From Telmatactis stephensoni (lineage: Eukaryota; Cnidaria; Anthozoa; Actiniaria; Isophelliidae): a DNA stretch of 64,000 nucleotides. Position 1 is the stretch's first letter, and each line of letters opens with the position of its first letter. The stretch lies in contig JALIZF010001759.1 of the NCBI GenBank assembly GCA_029948255.1, positions 362,501 through 426,500 on the forward strand, given 5' to 3'. The translations under genes were made by a program, and so were the position numbers. The notes below the pieces were generated by a model. The model was not told the origin of the DNA, searched no databases, and saw only the letters and a program-made list of their open reading frames with translations. Of this stretch, positions 40,874 through 52,512 are shown piece after piece.

Positions 40874-41559
40874 TTCCACTTTTAATTCCAACCAATTAGA
40901 ACACGTTGCGAACACACACATACGGATCTTGAATAACTCAACATCATTTATTCTTCATACTCAAATATTTTCCATGTGATTTAAGATATTTCATTGTCGC
41001 ATAACATCAGTGTGGCATATGGCGTCATGTGTGAGAGGTTCACTACAATGCAAACGAATTACAGCTTAAATATCACTCTACCACATTAACAAAATCCTTT
41101 CAAGTAACCTACCGAATTTGTGTCCCTTTGGTTGCTCAAATTTTCAGTTACATCTTGATTCAAAAGATCTGTACCTCTTATGTTAAACTATCCAACTCAA
41201 AGCACGCTCGTATTACGAAAAGCATACGTCCTGTCAATCATGTCGCGAACATACCCGGCACCAAATGAGCGTACCTCAGTGCCTCATTTCACCAATCTTA
41301 CTAAATGCGACAATCAAATGATACTTATACCACAATGTTCATAATGTTCACATTAGTCGCTGGTGGCACAGACCACGCCTTCCAACAAACAAAGCTTGTT
41401 GATGGGGCGGGTCAGGATGCTTGTACTTGTCTTCATCTTTGCTGATTGGATGTAGCCATGTTTCTTCTTGTCTATACTGTTTCTAATTAACAGTTTTTTC
41501 ACACACTAATTATTAATTCTCGTCAAAGAAATATGTTATGTTATTTTTGCTATTCATAG

Positions 41560-41678
41560 TCCCAAAGGAAGACAGCAACATCAAAAAAAGATGAGGCAAT
41601 GCCTAGAACAGTACCGATCATCATCATGAATCCTTCTTGCTTAAAAAGCACAAAGAATGATCCAGAGAAGTTATCAAG
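41560..41678 (+). CDS. Host-like gene exon A
   Basis: 119 nt after acceptor TTCATAG, donor GTGAGC, phase 2 out. A stop occurs in the other frames, which fixes the frame. Confidence 0.55.
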
Positions 41679-41810
41679 GTGAGCCCACAATCAATGATTT
41701 AAGATGCACACACATAATTTTTTAAGGCATAAAGTGAGCACATGAACAAATTCTTAAAGTGTGTGACATAGATGGCATGAATTAATTTTTGTCTTTTGTT
41801 ATACCTGAAG

Positions 41811-42072
41811 GGTGTTTTCAAGAATTGCTGTGATACCGTTCTCAAAAATACCAAAAACCAACAAAAGTCTTGAATTTTCAATGGCTATCCAGCAAGAGCT
41901 TAAAGAATTTGAAAAGAAAAGCATCAAGAGTGTGGGAATCCTCCTTGAGCTACATAATGATTTCAAGAACATGAGGAAAGACCGTTTTTTGGAATGTATT
42001 GGGGCCAGTGATGTCGTCATGGATATGCATAGTATGTACAACTATACATTGCTCCTCTATTCTACAGCAAAG
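41811..42072 (+). CDS. Host-like gene exon B
   Basis: 262 nt, acceptor CCTGAAG, donor GTAAGT, phase 2 in and 0 out. It encodes 88 codons with an amphipathic helical pattern; no named domain is recognised. Confidence 0.6.
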
Positions 42073-42597
42073 GTAAGTTGATGTGAGTGAATTCTATTTC
42101 CCATAATAGTATTAATTACATTATTTAACAAACAATGTGTGCATTGTATCTTTCATGTTCCATGACACTCCTGTGACTGCCATGATCTCCTTCAAAATCA
42201 GTCATGACACCCCATTGCGTAAACATTACACCTCAATCGTGTCTTTTTTCTGGATAAAAGGAAAATGCTCATTATCTCATTTGATTGGACTTCTGGTTGA
42301 AGTGAAGGACTATAATAGCTTCATTTTTATCAATCCTGTTTACAGTGTTATTGTTTTCTCAATGTAAGGCTATGGAAAATATTGAAAAGTTTTCAAATTT
42401 TGACAAATCTTCAATAGGAGGTCGATTGGTTTAGTAGTCTGACGCAATTGAACGGGGAAAAGGATGTCAAAATATATGACAGCAACCCTTTGAAGCCAAC
42501 TGATTGGCTTCATACATACGAAATAATATATCATAACAATCAAACAGTTGAGATATCATTTTTTGTATACAATTAAATATATTATTACTTTTTTTAG

Positions 42598-42770
42598 GTT
42601 CTTCAAAAACTTGGGATGAAAGAAACAATATTTGATAAATTGATTAAAGATTGTTTTGTTAAGGTGGTTGCCCCAAACCACCAAAAGCTTACTATGGTAC
42701 AACAGGACCACCAAGAAGAAACACCTGTGGATTCATTGGAAACGCAGGATTGGGAAGAGGCGAAGTTTTT
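42598..42770 (+). CDS. Host-like gene exon C, part before the insertion
   Basis: Begins after the pyrimidine tract TTTTTTTAG, in phase with exon B. It runs to DWEEAKF, where the CACTA-like element starts; in this allele translation would enter the element and stop at 42802-42804. Confidence 0.6.
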
Positions 42771-42782
42771 CACTACTAGGCA

Positions 42783-43190
42783 ATACTATGTGAAATACAT
42801 GTGAAAAATACAAACATGTGAAAAAGTATGTGAAAAATACATGTGAAAAAGTTGAAAAATTTCACATACACGTGAAATTTTCAATGGGCAATCAATACCA
42901 TGTGAAACTGCATGTGAAAATGTTCCATCAATTTCACATACATGTGAAACATTCCTATCGCTGTTAAAACCATGTGAAAATGCATGTGAAAATATTTATT
43001 TTTTTTCACATGCATGTGAAACATTTCTCACCTTGTTTAAAAGCCTGTTAAAATACATGTGAAAATTCGTAAACATGTGAAACAATGTTTTACAACCAAG
43101 ACAACAATGATTTTCACATGCATGTGAAAAGCTAAAACATGTGAAAGTATTGTATGTCTGATCTACATAGCCATTTCACATCCAAATCCA
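42783..43190. repeat. Left sub-terminal CATGTGAAA array
   Basis: About twenty copies of ATGTGAAA or its reverse TTTCACAT with variable spacers. Confidence 0.85.
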
Positions 43191-44662
43191 CATGGAGTTG
43201 AGCTAGAAAGCTAGTTATATAGAGGAGTGTCATTTAGATCTAATAATCTGGAATAAAAATTTTTATTGCAAATTATGTCACTTCAATGTCATGTCTGACT
43301 TCTTAAAAATACAACCTGTACAAACACAGCTACTTTCTTTCCAAGTCAAAAAGTGGAATGTCTCACTACACTTAGTTTTATAGGATAGTGCCTTGATGAT
43401 GTCTAACTCTGTGAAGTTGACACCTTTGTAACTGAGTGCTCACATGGTCTTTCTCATCATCAGTTGGCAGGTAGCCCCTTCCTCATTGTTTAAAAGAGAT
43501 TGTCCAGGTTCATTCTTTGCAGAACTTTTGTTTCAAGTTTGAATTCAATGCAGTTAGGCATCTTCATGAACTGAACCCAGTCAAACTGAAAATAAATTCA
43601 GTCATGTCACCTTTTTAAAAATATTTTGAAAATTTGTTGCTCTTGCTATTATATAAGCTTAAATGAGGTTAAAAACTGTAGCAATTCTACATCACATTAT
43701 TTGGTAATAATAGCCTTTGGGAGAACACTCTCTGTCAACATGTACACTTGCTCATATTCTCCAAACATCAAGATTGTTTTGTTCAGGCTACCAAACAGGG
43801 AAGACGGTTTTTATTGCCTAAATAATAGTCATGATTAGGGCTTACCTCTCAAGCAGGCAAGAACTTTGCAATGCACTCAGGGTCCTGCAGCATTAAGCTT
43901 TATTTAAAGACTTTAGGCACAACCAATGATTCTTTGGATGTAAAATACTCGCAATCGGGCTATTAAGTCGTTTCATGCTCTTCTTCATTACTAACACAGA
44001 GTCTATGGAAGAGTCACTACAGCTTAAATGAGTTACTGAACGAGATGCTAGTAGCTCCTTGCATGTGAGTAAACGAATCATCTATCGAAGTGTGAGAGGG
44101 ACGGCTCCTTCATCAGACAAAAAACTTGGCAACTTCCTATCGTAGCTGCCAAAAATTTTCAAGTGGCGTTGCTACTACTTATCCAGATTTGATTCTTTTA
44201 CCTTTACACACAGTACATAGACAAATGCGGCTAGAATTGCACTTCAATTTTGCTAACTTTTCCTTGAAACGAGCGTTTTGTTTAGCAAATGGCACTGTTA
44301 TGAATGTTGGAGCAAAGAATCATGGGTCATCATGAGCTGTGCACGTGCTCATTCCTAATATGGTCATGAGTCCATTGTTCACTGAAATACGAACACCATT
44401 TGTAAACAAACCAAGAAAGGCGCGCAAATTTGATACTTTAACGATCTCATCATGGTCTCGTTGAGTTAGTTGTTGGTTTACTTTACTTTTTAGCTGTAGT
44501 ATTACTTTTATTATGAAATGAACACCGAAGAAGCTATCCTGAAAGCGTTAAAAGAAAATCCTACACTACTGGAATAGCTTGCTGGCTAGAAAGAGACAAG
44601 TAAACTGGGCAGTAGTAGTGCCAGCGTGAAGGTCGAAGCTAGCGCTGTTAGATGACCACGAA

Positions 44663-44784
44663 ATGAGCACAGAAGCCCTAGAAGATGTGACAAGGGCTAC
44701 TGTTCTTCAAGACAAGGAACATTATAGTTCAGACGAACTACTTTCACACAGAATGAAGGGGACTCAGGCATCTGATGTTCAGTA
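44663..44784 (+). CDS. Small ORF within the CACTA-like element
   Basis: 40 codons from ATG (MSTEALEDVTRATVLQDKEH...) to TAA. Acidic and hydrophilic. Whether it is a remnant exon of a transposase gene or captured host sequence is unknown. A second exon-like piece (EYVKLVLQKKYDRLAESFDD, donor GTAAGT) lies at 45282-45360. Confidence 0.25.
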
Positions 44785-45519
44785 AACATTCCCGGTAAGG
44801 ACAGAAGAGCCTTTCATGAACTTTATGTTTTTACAGTGAGGACTGCTCGAACAGTGAACACTTCGAGTTTTTTTGTCACTGTTTTAAAGGCATCCCTTGA
44901 GCCACTGGCTTGGACATACAACTCATTTTGATCTCTTGGTGTATTTGAATTCATTGATTCATTCTAGAGTGCTTGAGGCAGTAGAAAGGTTAAAAAAGCT
45001 TGAAGAAGTGTTCATGATTGAAGTGTCCTCACTGTAATTTATAAGACTTTAACTTTAAATTAGCATTGCTTTAATACAGCCTATTTAATTATACGGCTAT
45101 GAGCAAGAAGTCTTAATTCTTGTGTTAAACTTAATAATTAATTTCATTTATAATTGCTATTCATGTTAGCTGAATCTTAGATTATAAGCTTAAGTATTAT
45201 AATCTTTATTTAGATATATAGTACTATTTTATCTAACAAATAAATGATGTATTTTTTTCTTTTGAATGCTTTGATCAACAGATGAATATGTAAAACTTGT
45301 CCTTCAGAAAAAGTATGACAGGTTAGCCGAATCTTTTGATGATGTTAATAATTATTATAATGTAAGTTTGTTTTTATCTTTAGTGTGTATTTCTGAACCT
45401 GATCATGTAATAAATATTAATTAATAAAATTTCACAATGCTGCTTCAATTTAAGTCTCATTCTTCTTATTTATTAATGATTATTACCTACTTAATTGTTA
45501 ATTACTAACTACAGCTTTT

Positions 45520-45912
45520 TTTCACATCCATTTCCAAACTTTTTCACATTTTCACGTGAAAAAAGCATGTGAAAAATCTTTTGGGCAAGTATTTTCACAT
45601 GAAAGGGCATGTGAAAATTATTTAGCCATAACTTTTTCACAGGGTTAGACATGTGAAATAATGCTATTTTCACATTAACAGGGTTAAACATGTGAAACAC
45701 TTAAGAAATATGTGGATTTGAGACTACTTTTTCACATGTTATTAGTTCAATTTCACATGGTTTTGGGTGTGTGAAAAGGACCCCCCGTTTCACACGTTTT
45801 TCACATTGTTTTTTCACATGTTTTACATGTGAAAAATATGTGAAAAACATGTGAATTTTTCCCATACATTTCACATAGTATTTCACATGTGTTTCACATA
45901 GTATTGCCCAGT
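45520..45912. repeat. Right sub-terminal CATGTGAAA array
   Basis: Same motif as the left array, again in both orientations, up to the terminal CATAGTATTGCCCAGTAGTG. Confidence 0.85.
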
Positions 45913-46578
45913 AGTGTTTGATTCTGACATTAGTTGAGAAGGCTTCCAAGAACCCTGATGAGGTAATGATGAGACCATCTTAAAATTCCTACTAAAAACC
46001 TAATGCACTTTTTATTTTTCTTTCTATATTATATTATGTATGCACATTTACTTACATGTCATGTACATCATTTAAGGAGGCTGGAAACGGTTTCACTAAA
46101 TGAGCATATACACACACACATATACAAACATTCAAGATCTCCATATTGTCAAAACAGTTATATTAATATGATATACGATGTTAAAACTTGTGAAACAGAG
46201 ACACAATTTTTCAGGGTAATTCTGTAGTTTTGAAGTGCGCATCTCTACTGTGCATAGCATAGTTCAGCCTATTTTGATTTGTTCGATTATAAAGCAAATT
46301 TAATTTACGCAGCAAATACACCTATTTCAATAAACTTTGTCGGCAAAAGCCTACGCGACTCACCTGAAAGGAAGCATGGGTAAACATTACTAAAGCTATA
46401 AAATCACACAAATATCCACACCATACTTCAATTTCAGCTTGCCATGACCAAATACATCAAAGAGCTTCAGTTGATTTCAAAATCAAGACCAATGTGAAAA
46501 GGAAAGGGAAATTTTGCAAATACCCATGCTCCTTTTCGGTCTAGTCGCGTAGGCTTGCGATCTCTCATACGACAACCT

Positions 46579-47092
46579 AGTCCAGTCCCACACTCTCTTT
46601 CTTGCCGCTCCAGGACTCGCGGAGAAAGAGAGTCCAGTATAACTTGCATGCGCATGTCAGCTTAATGACCACGCGATCACCACATTCATGTGGTGATCGC
46701 GTGGTTACAAATCCTAAATAAAGTCGTCTAATGATTCAAGATGGCTGAAGAAGAAAGTGTTTTGTATACACGATATCTGAGTCTCATTTCGGAAAGCCAT
46801 TTGTTGATTCAGTGAGCTATGTACTTGGAAAAACCAACTATAATCTTTTACCAAAGTTTTCAAGAGCAGTTACAGGCCATTTACGGATGGACAGTTGTGA
46901 AAGACGTATTTGTGAATTTTTCGATACACATCACTACCACTACCAAACACTGCAATTTGCATATTGCAAGCTCTCAAAACAAAACTTTAATCTGATTGGC
47001 TCATTTTGCACATGCGCATGCGCAAGTTATACTGGACTCTCTTTCTCCGCGAGTCCTGGAGCGGCAAGAAAGAGAGTCTGGGACTGGACTAA
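46579..47092. mobile_element. MITE with ~80-bp inverted ends and an internal palindrome
   Basis: TAGTCCAGTCCCACACTCTC...ACTCGCGGAGAAAGAGAGTC at the left is almost exactly reversed at 47015-47092. Inside, 46668-46705 is a perfect 18-bp-arm hairpin (ACCACGCGATCACCACAT). A short ATG frame (MAEEESVLYTRYLSLISESH) at 46741 lies in the interior. Confidence 0.88.
46668..46705. repeat. Perfect hairpin, 18-bp arms
   Basis: ACCACGCGATCACCACAT, 2-nt loop TC, then the exact reverse complement. Confidence 0.92.
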
Positions 47093-47095
47093 CCA

Positions 47096-47385
47096 TGTGC
47101 TCTGGTCTTAGGCCATTCTTTCGTTCGTCGTTTCAAGGTCTTTTTAGCCAGGGAAAAAGCCCCCAAAAACCTTAACTTGGATACCACTTGTCGGGTATTA
47201 TATTCTGGTATTGGTGGTCGAACCGTTGACAAACTGGTCCGCCACGATCTGCACCAACTACACCACATACAGCCGAGAGTAGTAGTGCTGGAAATCGGCT
47301 CAAATGACCTGTGTAATAGCTGCGTGGAGCCTGAGGCCGTTGGCTCCCAAATAATCTCTCACGAATCGACTATGATATGCATTTG
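47096..47385 (+). pseudogene. SGNH-hydrolase-type ORF, N-terminal half
   Basis: Frame with GHSFVRRFK (block I, nucleophile Ser), YSGIGGRTVDKL (block II Gly) and VVVLEIGSNDL (block III, Gly-x-Asn-Asp), the hallmark of SGNH/GDSL esterase folds. Homology fades after EPEAVGSQII, and the block V half is found at 59258-59455. The family often accompanies retroelements in invertebrates, which is general knowledge. Catalytic residues Ser and Asn are intact; Asp/His are in the detached half. Confidence 0.65.
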
Positions 47386-47608
47386 GAGTGCAGCAAGTGG
47401 TTGTCTGTCAAATTTTGCACAGAAAGACATGTATTTTCTTAAGGATAGCTAATTGACTATTTCGTTTCGTTCTCATGTGTGCTTTCGTTCGTGCGAGTAA
47501 ACTACTCGTTGGTATTCGTAGGCCATTATGTATATAAGGAGTGCGTCATTATTACTGATCCATCCACGTATCACTAGCAGCACTGCAACTGGCGGTTTAT
47601 TTTCGAGT

Positions 47609-48032
47609 TATGGATGAAGAATCTGCTGCTGTTCGTGAACCTCATGGCTCCTCTACTTCTTCCGTTGACGAGGTTTTTGAGAAGTTTAAAGGTTACCTAG
47701 ATTCAAGGCTAGAAGAGTTTCTCCATTCATGCAACTCGGCAGTCCCGATTCAGACACCAGAAAGCTCCAAAGGGAAGCTGAGGCCCAAAAGTTAAAGAAG
47801 AAAGGCAATAACAAGCAATTTCTGTTCAATGTGCAGGTCCTTGATGAACTCAAGTCCATTACGCAGGATATTCAATCGGAAAACCTAGATTCTGCTTTAA
47901 GGTCCGTCAAACACACCTCCAAACTTGTCGAAAGGTGTCAAAAGCTTATCAAGCTAGCTGACAAAAGTGAAGCTGGGTGGCTTGCAGTCGATGAGTATGA
48001 GAGTGATGAGCTTGCTGACGATTCAGTTAAAG
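47609..48032 (+). pseudogene. DIRS-like gag fragment
   Basis: Two frames with a shift near 47750. MDEESAAVREPHGSSTSSVD and VFEKFKGYLDSRLEEFL are followed by REAEAQKLKKKGNNKQFLFN and KLIKLADKSEAGW...EYESDELADDS. This basic-then-acidic arrangement is the N-terminal gag ORF commonly attached to DIRS/Ngaro-type retroelements of cnidarians. It breaks off where the antisense BEL remnant begins. Confidence 0.6.
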
Positions 48033-49151
48033 AACTCCTTCGGCATCTCTCTGTAGCTCAACATTTGACTCTAACTTCTGTGATGACTGTGCTCTCCGGA
48101 TCCAGAACTTCTCAGCTTCTTGAATTTCCTCTGTACTTAAACCACCAACTAGTTTAGCACCTCTGCAGTTGTTAACAAAACGCTGAACTAATGCGGTTAC
48201 CCTAAGAAGCTTCCAATAAGATGAGGAGTTCTGTAGTAATAATTCAAGATTGTCCTTCTCTGTTACATCCTCTTTTGCTAGCAACTGTTTCTCAACTTTA
48301 CTCTGCACAGCTTCCCTTTGAGTATCGCTAGTCTCACCAATGTCAGGTTGTTCAGGCCAATTTTGTGGATCTGTTAGCCAGGCTGGACCCTTTAGCCATA
48401 CCTCGGAAAGTTTTCTTGGAGCTGTACCTCTGCTACCAACGTCGCTTGGATTTTCTTCAGTTGGTACGTAATGCCATTGTAAGTACTCCTTCCCTTTGAT
48501 ATCAGTGGTTCTGTTTCGCACAAATCGGGACCATGTACCTTTACCTTCAATCCAGTGAAGTACAGTTGTGCTGTCAACCCAGCCATGGTACTCTGTAATG
48601 GGCTGTTCTTTCAATGTTATCTTGAAATGGTCCATCAGTCTGCTAAGGGTGTGGGCAGCTATCAGTTCTAGCCTTGGGATGGTCTGGTCCTTTGGTGCAA
48701 TTCGTGACTTTGCTACAAGTAAATTCTGACCAACAGATGAATCCTCGTGGTATGTTAGGACATAAATAGCTGCAGCAACCGCCCACTTACTTGCATCTGA
48801 GAATCCATGTAGTGTCATCTTAACTAGGTTAGTACTAACAACACTGCGGGGTACCTTGATAACTGGATAGTCTCTGAGGGCTTGTAACCACCTCTCACAT
48901 CGCCTCTTCTCATCCTCTGGCACCGCCTCGTCCCACTTCAGTTTCTTCAGACACACTACACTGTAGATTCTCTTAGCTGTTATTAGAACTGGTGATGCTA
49001 GTCCAAGCAAGTCAAATACCTGATTTATTGATGACAACATCCTTCTCTTAGTCACAGTTCCTTTGTCACCTTGATTGTATACAGGTTGAAAAGCTAACTG
49101 CAAGCTGTGTCGTCTTGTTTGTCCCAAGGGACTCCTAGAATTTAGACTCAT
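48027..49151 (-). pseudogene. BEL/Pao pol fragment (Pao peptidase-type/RNase H region)
   Basis: 374 codons without stops. KRRMLSSINQVFDLLGLASP and ITAKRIYSVVCLKKLKWDEA are the diagnostic Pao-family (A17) segment. FSDASKWAVAAAIYV, TIPRLELIAAHTLSRLM and VDSTTVLHWIEG form the RNase H region; then NPSDVGSRG. It is cut off at about 48035, before integrase. Upstream (49152-49374) a frameshifted remnant still shows the RT box YVDD. Confidence 0.85.
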
Positions 49152-49373
49152 GTGATGGGTTGTTGGTTAACCCACTGTTGTTGTCCTTCAACTTCTTTAA
49201 GCATTGCTATTCCACTTATGCAAGTGAAAGTTTCCTTCTTCCATGATCACAGTCGCTTCCTCGTTGAACTTCGAAAGTTGCTCAATGCTCTCACCACCAG
49301 GACTGTATGTCGTCAACATATGTGGTTGTCAACAGTTCCTTCACAGTATCTGGGTAGATACTAGAGTACTGAC

Positions 49374-49922
49374 TTACATGTTTGTGAAGAGTTGCACCAA
49401 GTATATAAGGACTTGCTCCAAATGTGGGTGGTTACTCTTCAGCTCTGGAACATTTGGATTTGGTAAGTAGGTAAGGGTGGGTTTCTCTGCATTGATGCAC
49501 TGTAAGTCCATACTGAAAGCATTCAAGCCAAGTGATTCAACTTGTACTTTGTAGATTTCTACTTGTTTATCAACAGTTCCATACATTTGCTCTATGACTC
49601 TCCTTTCAACCCGTGCTGGTTTCAAGTTCAGCTTACACAAAATATTACTACTGATGTATGAACTTCCTGCTCCACTGTCAAGCATCATGCGTGCTGGTAT
49701 TCCATTAACTTTAGCAATTACTGTGGCATGTAATGTTGTTTGTACACCAAGTGCACTGTAAAATCTTTCCTTGGGTGGGTTGGACTCCTGGGTGGAGTTA
49801 GATGTAAGTGTACCAGGTGTCTTATCACATAAAGAAGTATGATGCTTACTGTTACACTTACCACACCCACGTGACTTGCACTGAGATGCTGAATGTCCTG
49901 GTTTTGCACAATTGTAGCACAA
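49374..49922 (-). pseudogene. BEL/Pao zinc knuckle and aspartic protease
   Basis: CYNCAKPGHSASQC is an intact CCHC zinc knuckle, then GCGKCNSKHHTSLC. The protease has MMLDSGAGSSYIS (catalytic Asp-Ser-Gly). It ends QVLIYLVQLFTNM with a stop. Upstream frame pieces (50400-49925) carry CVYCDSSSHRSKDC, a second Cys/His knuckle. Same strand and element as the pol fragment at 48027-49151. Confidence 0.85.
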
Positions 49923-50092
49923 CTTCTTTTTCTTTAGTGTATCTCTTCGCTGGCAATGTCAAGAACTTTAGTACAATCTTTGGATCTATGGCTACTAGAA
50001 TCACAGTAGACACAAGGTCTAACAGCATATGGCTGTGGAGGAGGTGGACTTGCCATCATCACCCTTTCTCTTCTTTTGATTTCAACACTGTG

Positions 50093-51074
50093 CTACCCCG
50101 TCAACCGCTTTTGTGCATTTGAAACCTGATCACTGCTAGCTTTTGGTAGTGGGTGTCTTTCAGTATATCTTCTCAAGTGGTCTACAACATCTTCCAGACC
50201 CCATTCCTCCCACTTATCATCTTTCTGAATCATAACTTCTCTAACTGGACCAAGTTTGTCCATAATACTATAGGTGAATGCTTGTGACCCCTCCAGCTTC
50301 TTCATGGTAGCTAAGGTTCTGACAGTCCTAGACAACTTTGTGTAGAATTCATGGATTTCTTTGATTTTATGAACATTTGTGACGGGCTCGTAATGACTCA
50401 AGATCTTTAATTAAGGCCTTGTGAACTTGATTATCTTTGCCATAAGTCATTTCCAAAATTTTCTTGGCCTCTTTATAACCCTCAGGGGAATGGGGAAGAC
50501 CCAGAATATGCTCCTTTGGCTGACCTTGTACAAGCTCTAACAGATAGTTGAACTTGCTAATATCAGAAATGGTTGATCCATCAACTTCAACTTGAAACTG
50601 ATTCCAAAATCTCATCCAGTCTTTACAATCTCCCTTAAAGGGTGTGATGGTGTATTTTTGCAACTTAACTGATTGTGGTTTAGACATTTTTTCTTCGTTC
50701 TTCTTTTTCATTAGTTCAAGTTCAAATTCAAGTTTCTTTTTGTATGAATCATCCTCTTTCTTATGTAATTCTTTCCTTTCACAGTCGCTTAACACATCCT
50801 TTAGCTTGGTTCTCAATTCACGAATTGACAATAACTCTGTTTTACAAGCATGTGACCAAACCCTTACCTCTTCGAGTGACTGATCTGCATCCAACATGGC
50901 GTCCTTGACACGAGTACTTGCTGCATCCAAACCTTTGTAAACATCACAAATTTTGTCGTAAGCCATCTGGACCTCATCTTTATCGACGCTTGATAAACTT
51001 TCCTGCAATTCTCCAACGTGAAATTTAGCCTTTTTGAGCTCCTTTGTGTAAATTTCCTTCTGTTCGTCGACCAT
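50093..51074 (-). pseudogene. BEL/Pao gag (DUF1759-type), frameshifted
   Basis: Frame 51074-50367 begins MVDEQKEIYTKELKKAKFHV. It has a coiled-coil acidic/basic region, then TPFKGDCKDWMRFWNQFQVE and YLLELVQGQPKEHILGLP, the conserved gag core of BEL elements. After a shift near 50390 it continues 50401-50093 (HKIKEIHEFYTKLSRTVRTL). The initiating ATG is plausible since a leader with possible primer-binding region follows upstream (51075-51350). Confidence 0.82.
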
Positions 51075-51350
51075 GTTTGTGTTCTTGACTGATCCTTGTT
51101 TGATTAATTCGGCCAGTTATTCCTTGCAAAATCCTTGTTTCTCGCTCACTTTGTTCATGTCCTGGCGTGGTCGCCACTTTTGCTGTGGGAAACGTTTCCC
51201 GGGACACCAAATACAACTGTTCTTTCTCTCGTCTTGCCTTTATTGAACCCAAATAAATCACTACTCCGCCATTACAAAACTACAACGACTCCCGAACCAT
51301 GTGCTGTCGCACCAAAACGAGGCTTATGACTAACATACCACAGGAAACCC
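51075..51350 (-). other. Leader / partial 5' LTR of the antisense BEL element
   Basis: On the minus strand, TTTGGTGTCCCGGGAAACG resembles a primer-binding start, preceded by CAATAAAGGC (polyadenylation-like) and a TGTGGTATG that could be the LTR start at about 51346. The LTR would be only about 135 bp, so it is probably truncated. Confidence 0.4.
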
Positions 51351-51362
51351 AGTGGTTCACAA

Positions 51363-52512
51363 ATGTGTCAAAAATCGTTCTCGACAGGTTTTGAACTCGC
51401 AGATCTCCCAAATGAAGAGTCGCCAAATGATCGTTTAAATGATTACCTAGAGATGCAAGCTAAATCCGTCACGCAATCGACGCATTGTACATCACGACAG
51501 CCTTCCTCCTTGTCACCTCATGCAAATCCATTCTCTCCAGCGGCTCAATCAACTCCTATAACTTCGCAAACATTTTCAAATCACACAATGGATCCCCTTC
51601 TAGACTGTCTGTCTCAAACGCCACCACCTCTAATTCCGAGCCTTGTGAATGCTGTTCCGGTCACGCAATCAACTCCTATGACGTCACAGTCTTTTTCAAA
51701 TCACGTTATGGATTCCCCTCTAGACTGTCCTGTTTCAAATGCCATCACCTTTAATTCCGAGCCTCGTGAATGCTGTTCCGTTCACGCAATCAACACCAGT
51801 AGCGCAATCAAGCACAGATATTTTTATGTGTTCTACAGTTAATTCCCAAACGAAGTTGAACCATGATGAGTTTCTGTACCCAAATACCAACCGTTTCAGC
51901 CCAATGTTCACAGCACCCTTAAATTGAAAGGTCAAGTTTGCTGACGGTTTGACCAAGACAACGAAGCCATTTATACCAGTACCAGTCTCCCAGGAGCAAC
52001 TAGCTCCCACTCGGAAAACTAAGACAAATCCCTTTCTAGACCAATACGAGAAGTTTACGCCTTCTACACAAAGGTCTCTGAAACAAGAACCGGATCTGCT
52101 TCGGCACCAAACTCTCAATAAAACGGAAGACAACATTTTATCGAAACTGGCAGATCTCCTGTCAGAAAGACGTATGCGGGAATCACTGCCTCTACCAGAG
52201 CCTGAAGTTTTTAGGGACAACCTACTCTACTACCCGAAGTGCCTGAAATCATTTGAAACCATCGTTGAAGGAAGAACGACAAAGGCACCCGAAACACTGT
52301 ATTACCTTGGAAGATACACTGCAAGCGAGGCAAAGGAAGCAATAAATGGCTATATCAACCAAGACAGTGGGCAGGCGTATGAAGAAGCTAAGGCTGTATT
52401 GCGCAACCGATATGGTAATCCGTTTTTAGTTGCTGATGCTTATCGTAAGAAAATCAACGAATGGCCAAGAATTCAACAGAGCAACGAAAACAACATACAT
52501 ATTGCTGCCTAG
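51363..52512 (+). pseudogene. BEL/Pao gag of a second, sense-strand element
   Basis: A Ser/Pro/Thr-rich leader with a ~120-bp duplication (51550-51790), then frame 51949-52512. This has LPLPEPEVFRDNLLYYPKCL, KSFETIVEGRTTKAPETLYY and LRNRYGNPFLVADAYRKKIN, the conserved BEL gag core. After 52490 the protease and RT are deleted and the sequence jumps to RNase H in another frame. It abuts the antisense BEL head-to-head at about 51350. Confidence 0.82.
51550..51800. repeat. ~120-bp direct repeat in the gag leader
   Basis: TTTTTCAAATCAC...GATTCCCCTCTAGACTGTC...TTCCGAGCCT...TGTGAATGCTGTTCCGTTCA units recur with a period of about 120. Confidence 0.8.

Larger units (their letters stand above)
38770..41559. 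other. Non-coding stretch with old repeats
   Basis: No gene supported. It includes a diverged direct duplication (39418-39512 vs 39546-39635, core TTGATTTCTTCT(G/T)TTGGACAA), an inverted-repeat element (39756-40082) and a (CTGC)n run at 40848-40873. Confidence 0.55.
42771..45916. mobile_element. CACTA-like DNA element, 3.15 kb, TTT duplication
   Basis: Ends CACTACTAGGCAATACTATG / CATAGTATTGCCCAGTAGTG. TTT is duplicated at 42768-42770 and 45917-45919. Both termini (about 400 bp each) are dense arrays of CATGTGAAA-type words in both orientations, the sub-terminal repeat structure known from CACTA (EnSpm) elements, which also make 3-bp duplications. The interior has no recognised transposase, only exon-like scraps (44663-44784; 45282-45360 with GTAAGT). 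Confidence 0.78.
41560..45983 (+). pseudogene. Host-like gene fragment, three exons, last exon split by a transposon
   Basis: In-phase exons 41560-41678, 41811-42072 and 42598-42770 plus 45920-45983. Exon A encodes a Lys/Thr-rich segment (TVPIIIMNPSCLKST). Exon B is helical (MAIQQELKEFEKKSIKSVGI, DFKNMRKDRFLECIGASDV). Exon C continues LQKLGMKETIFDKLIKD. The CACTA-like element entered after codon 57 of exon C; beyond it the same frame resumes with LILTLVEKASKNPDE and can end at TAA (45981) or splice at GAG|GTAATG. Function unknown. The upstream start is not found. In this allele the frame reads into the element and stops after about 62 codons of exon C. Confidence 0.6.

Noticed and set aside
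46741..46821. Possible captured first exon (MAEEESVLYTRY...) in the MITE
   Set aside because: Short, followed by TGA rather than a convincing donor, and no homologue recognised; kept only as a remark.
51735..52220. 161-codon minus-strand ORF
   Set aside because: Antisense shadow of the BEL gag; no motif of its own.
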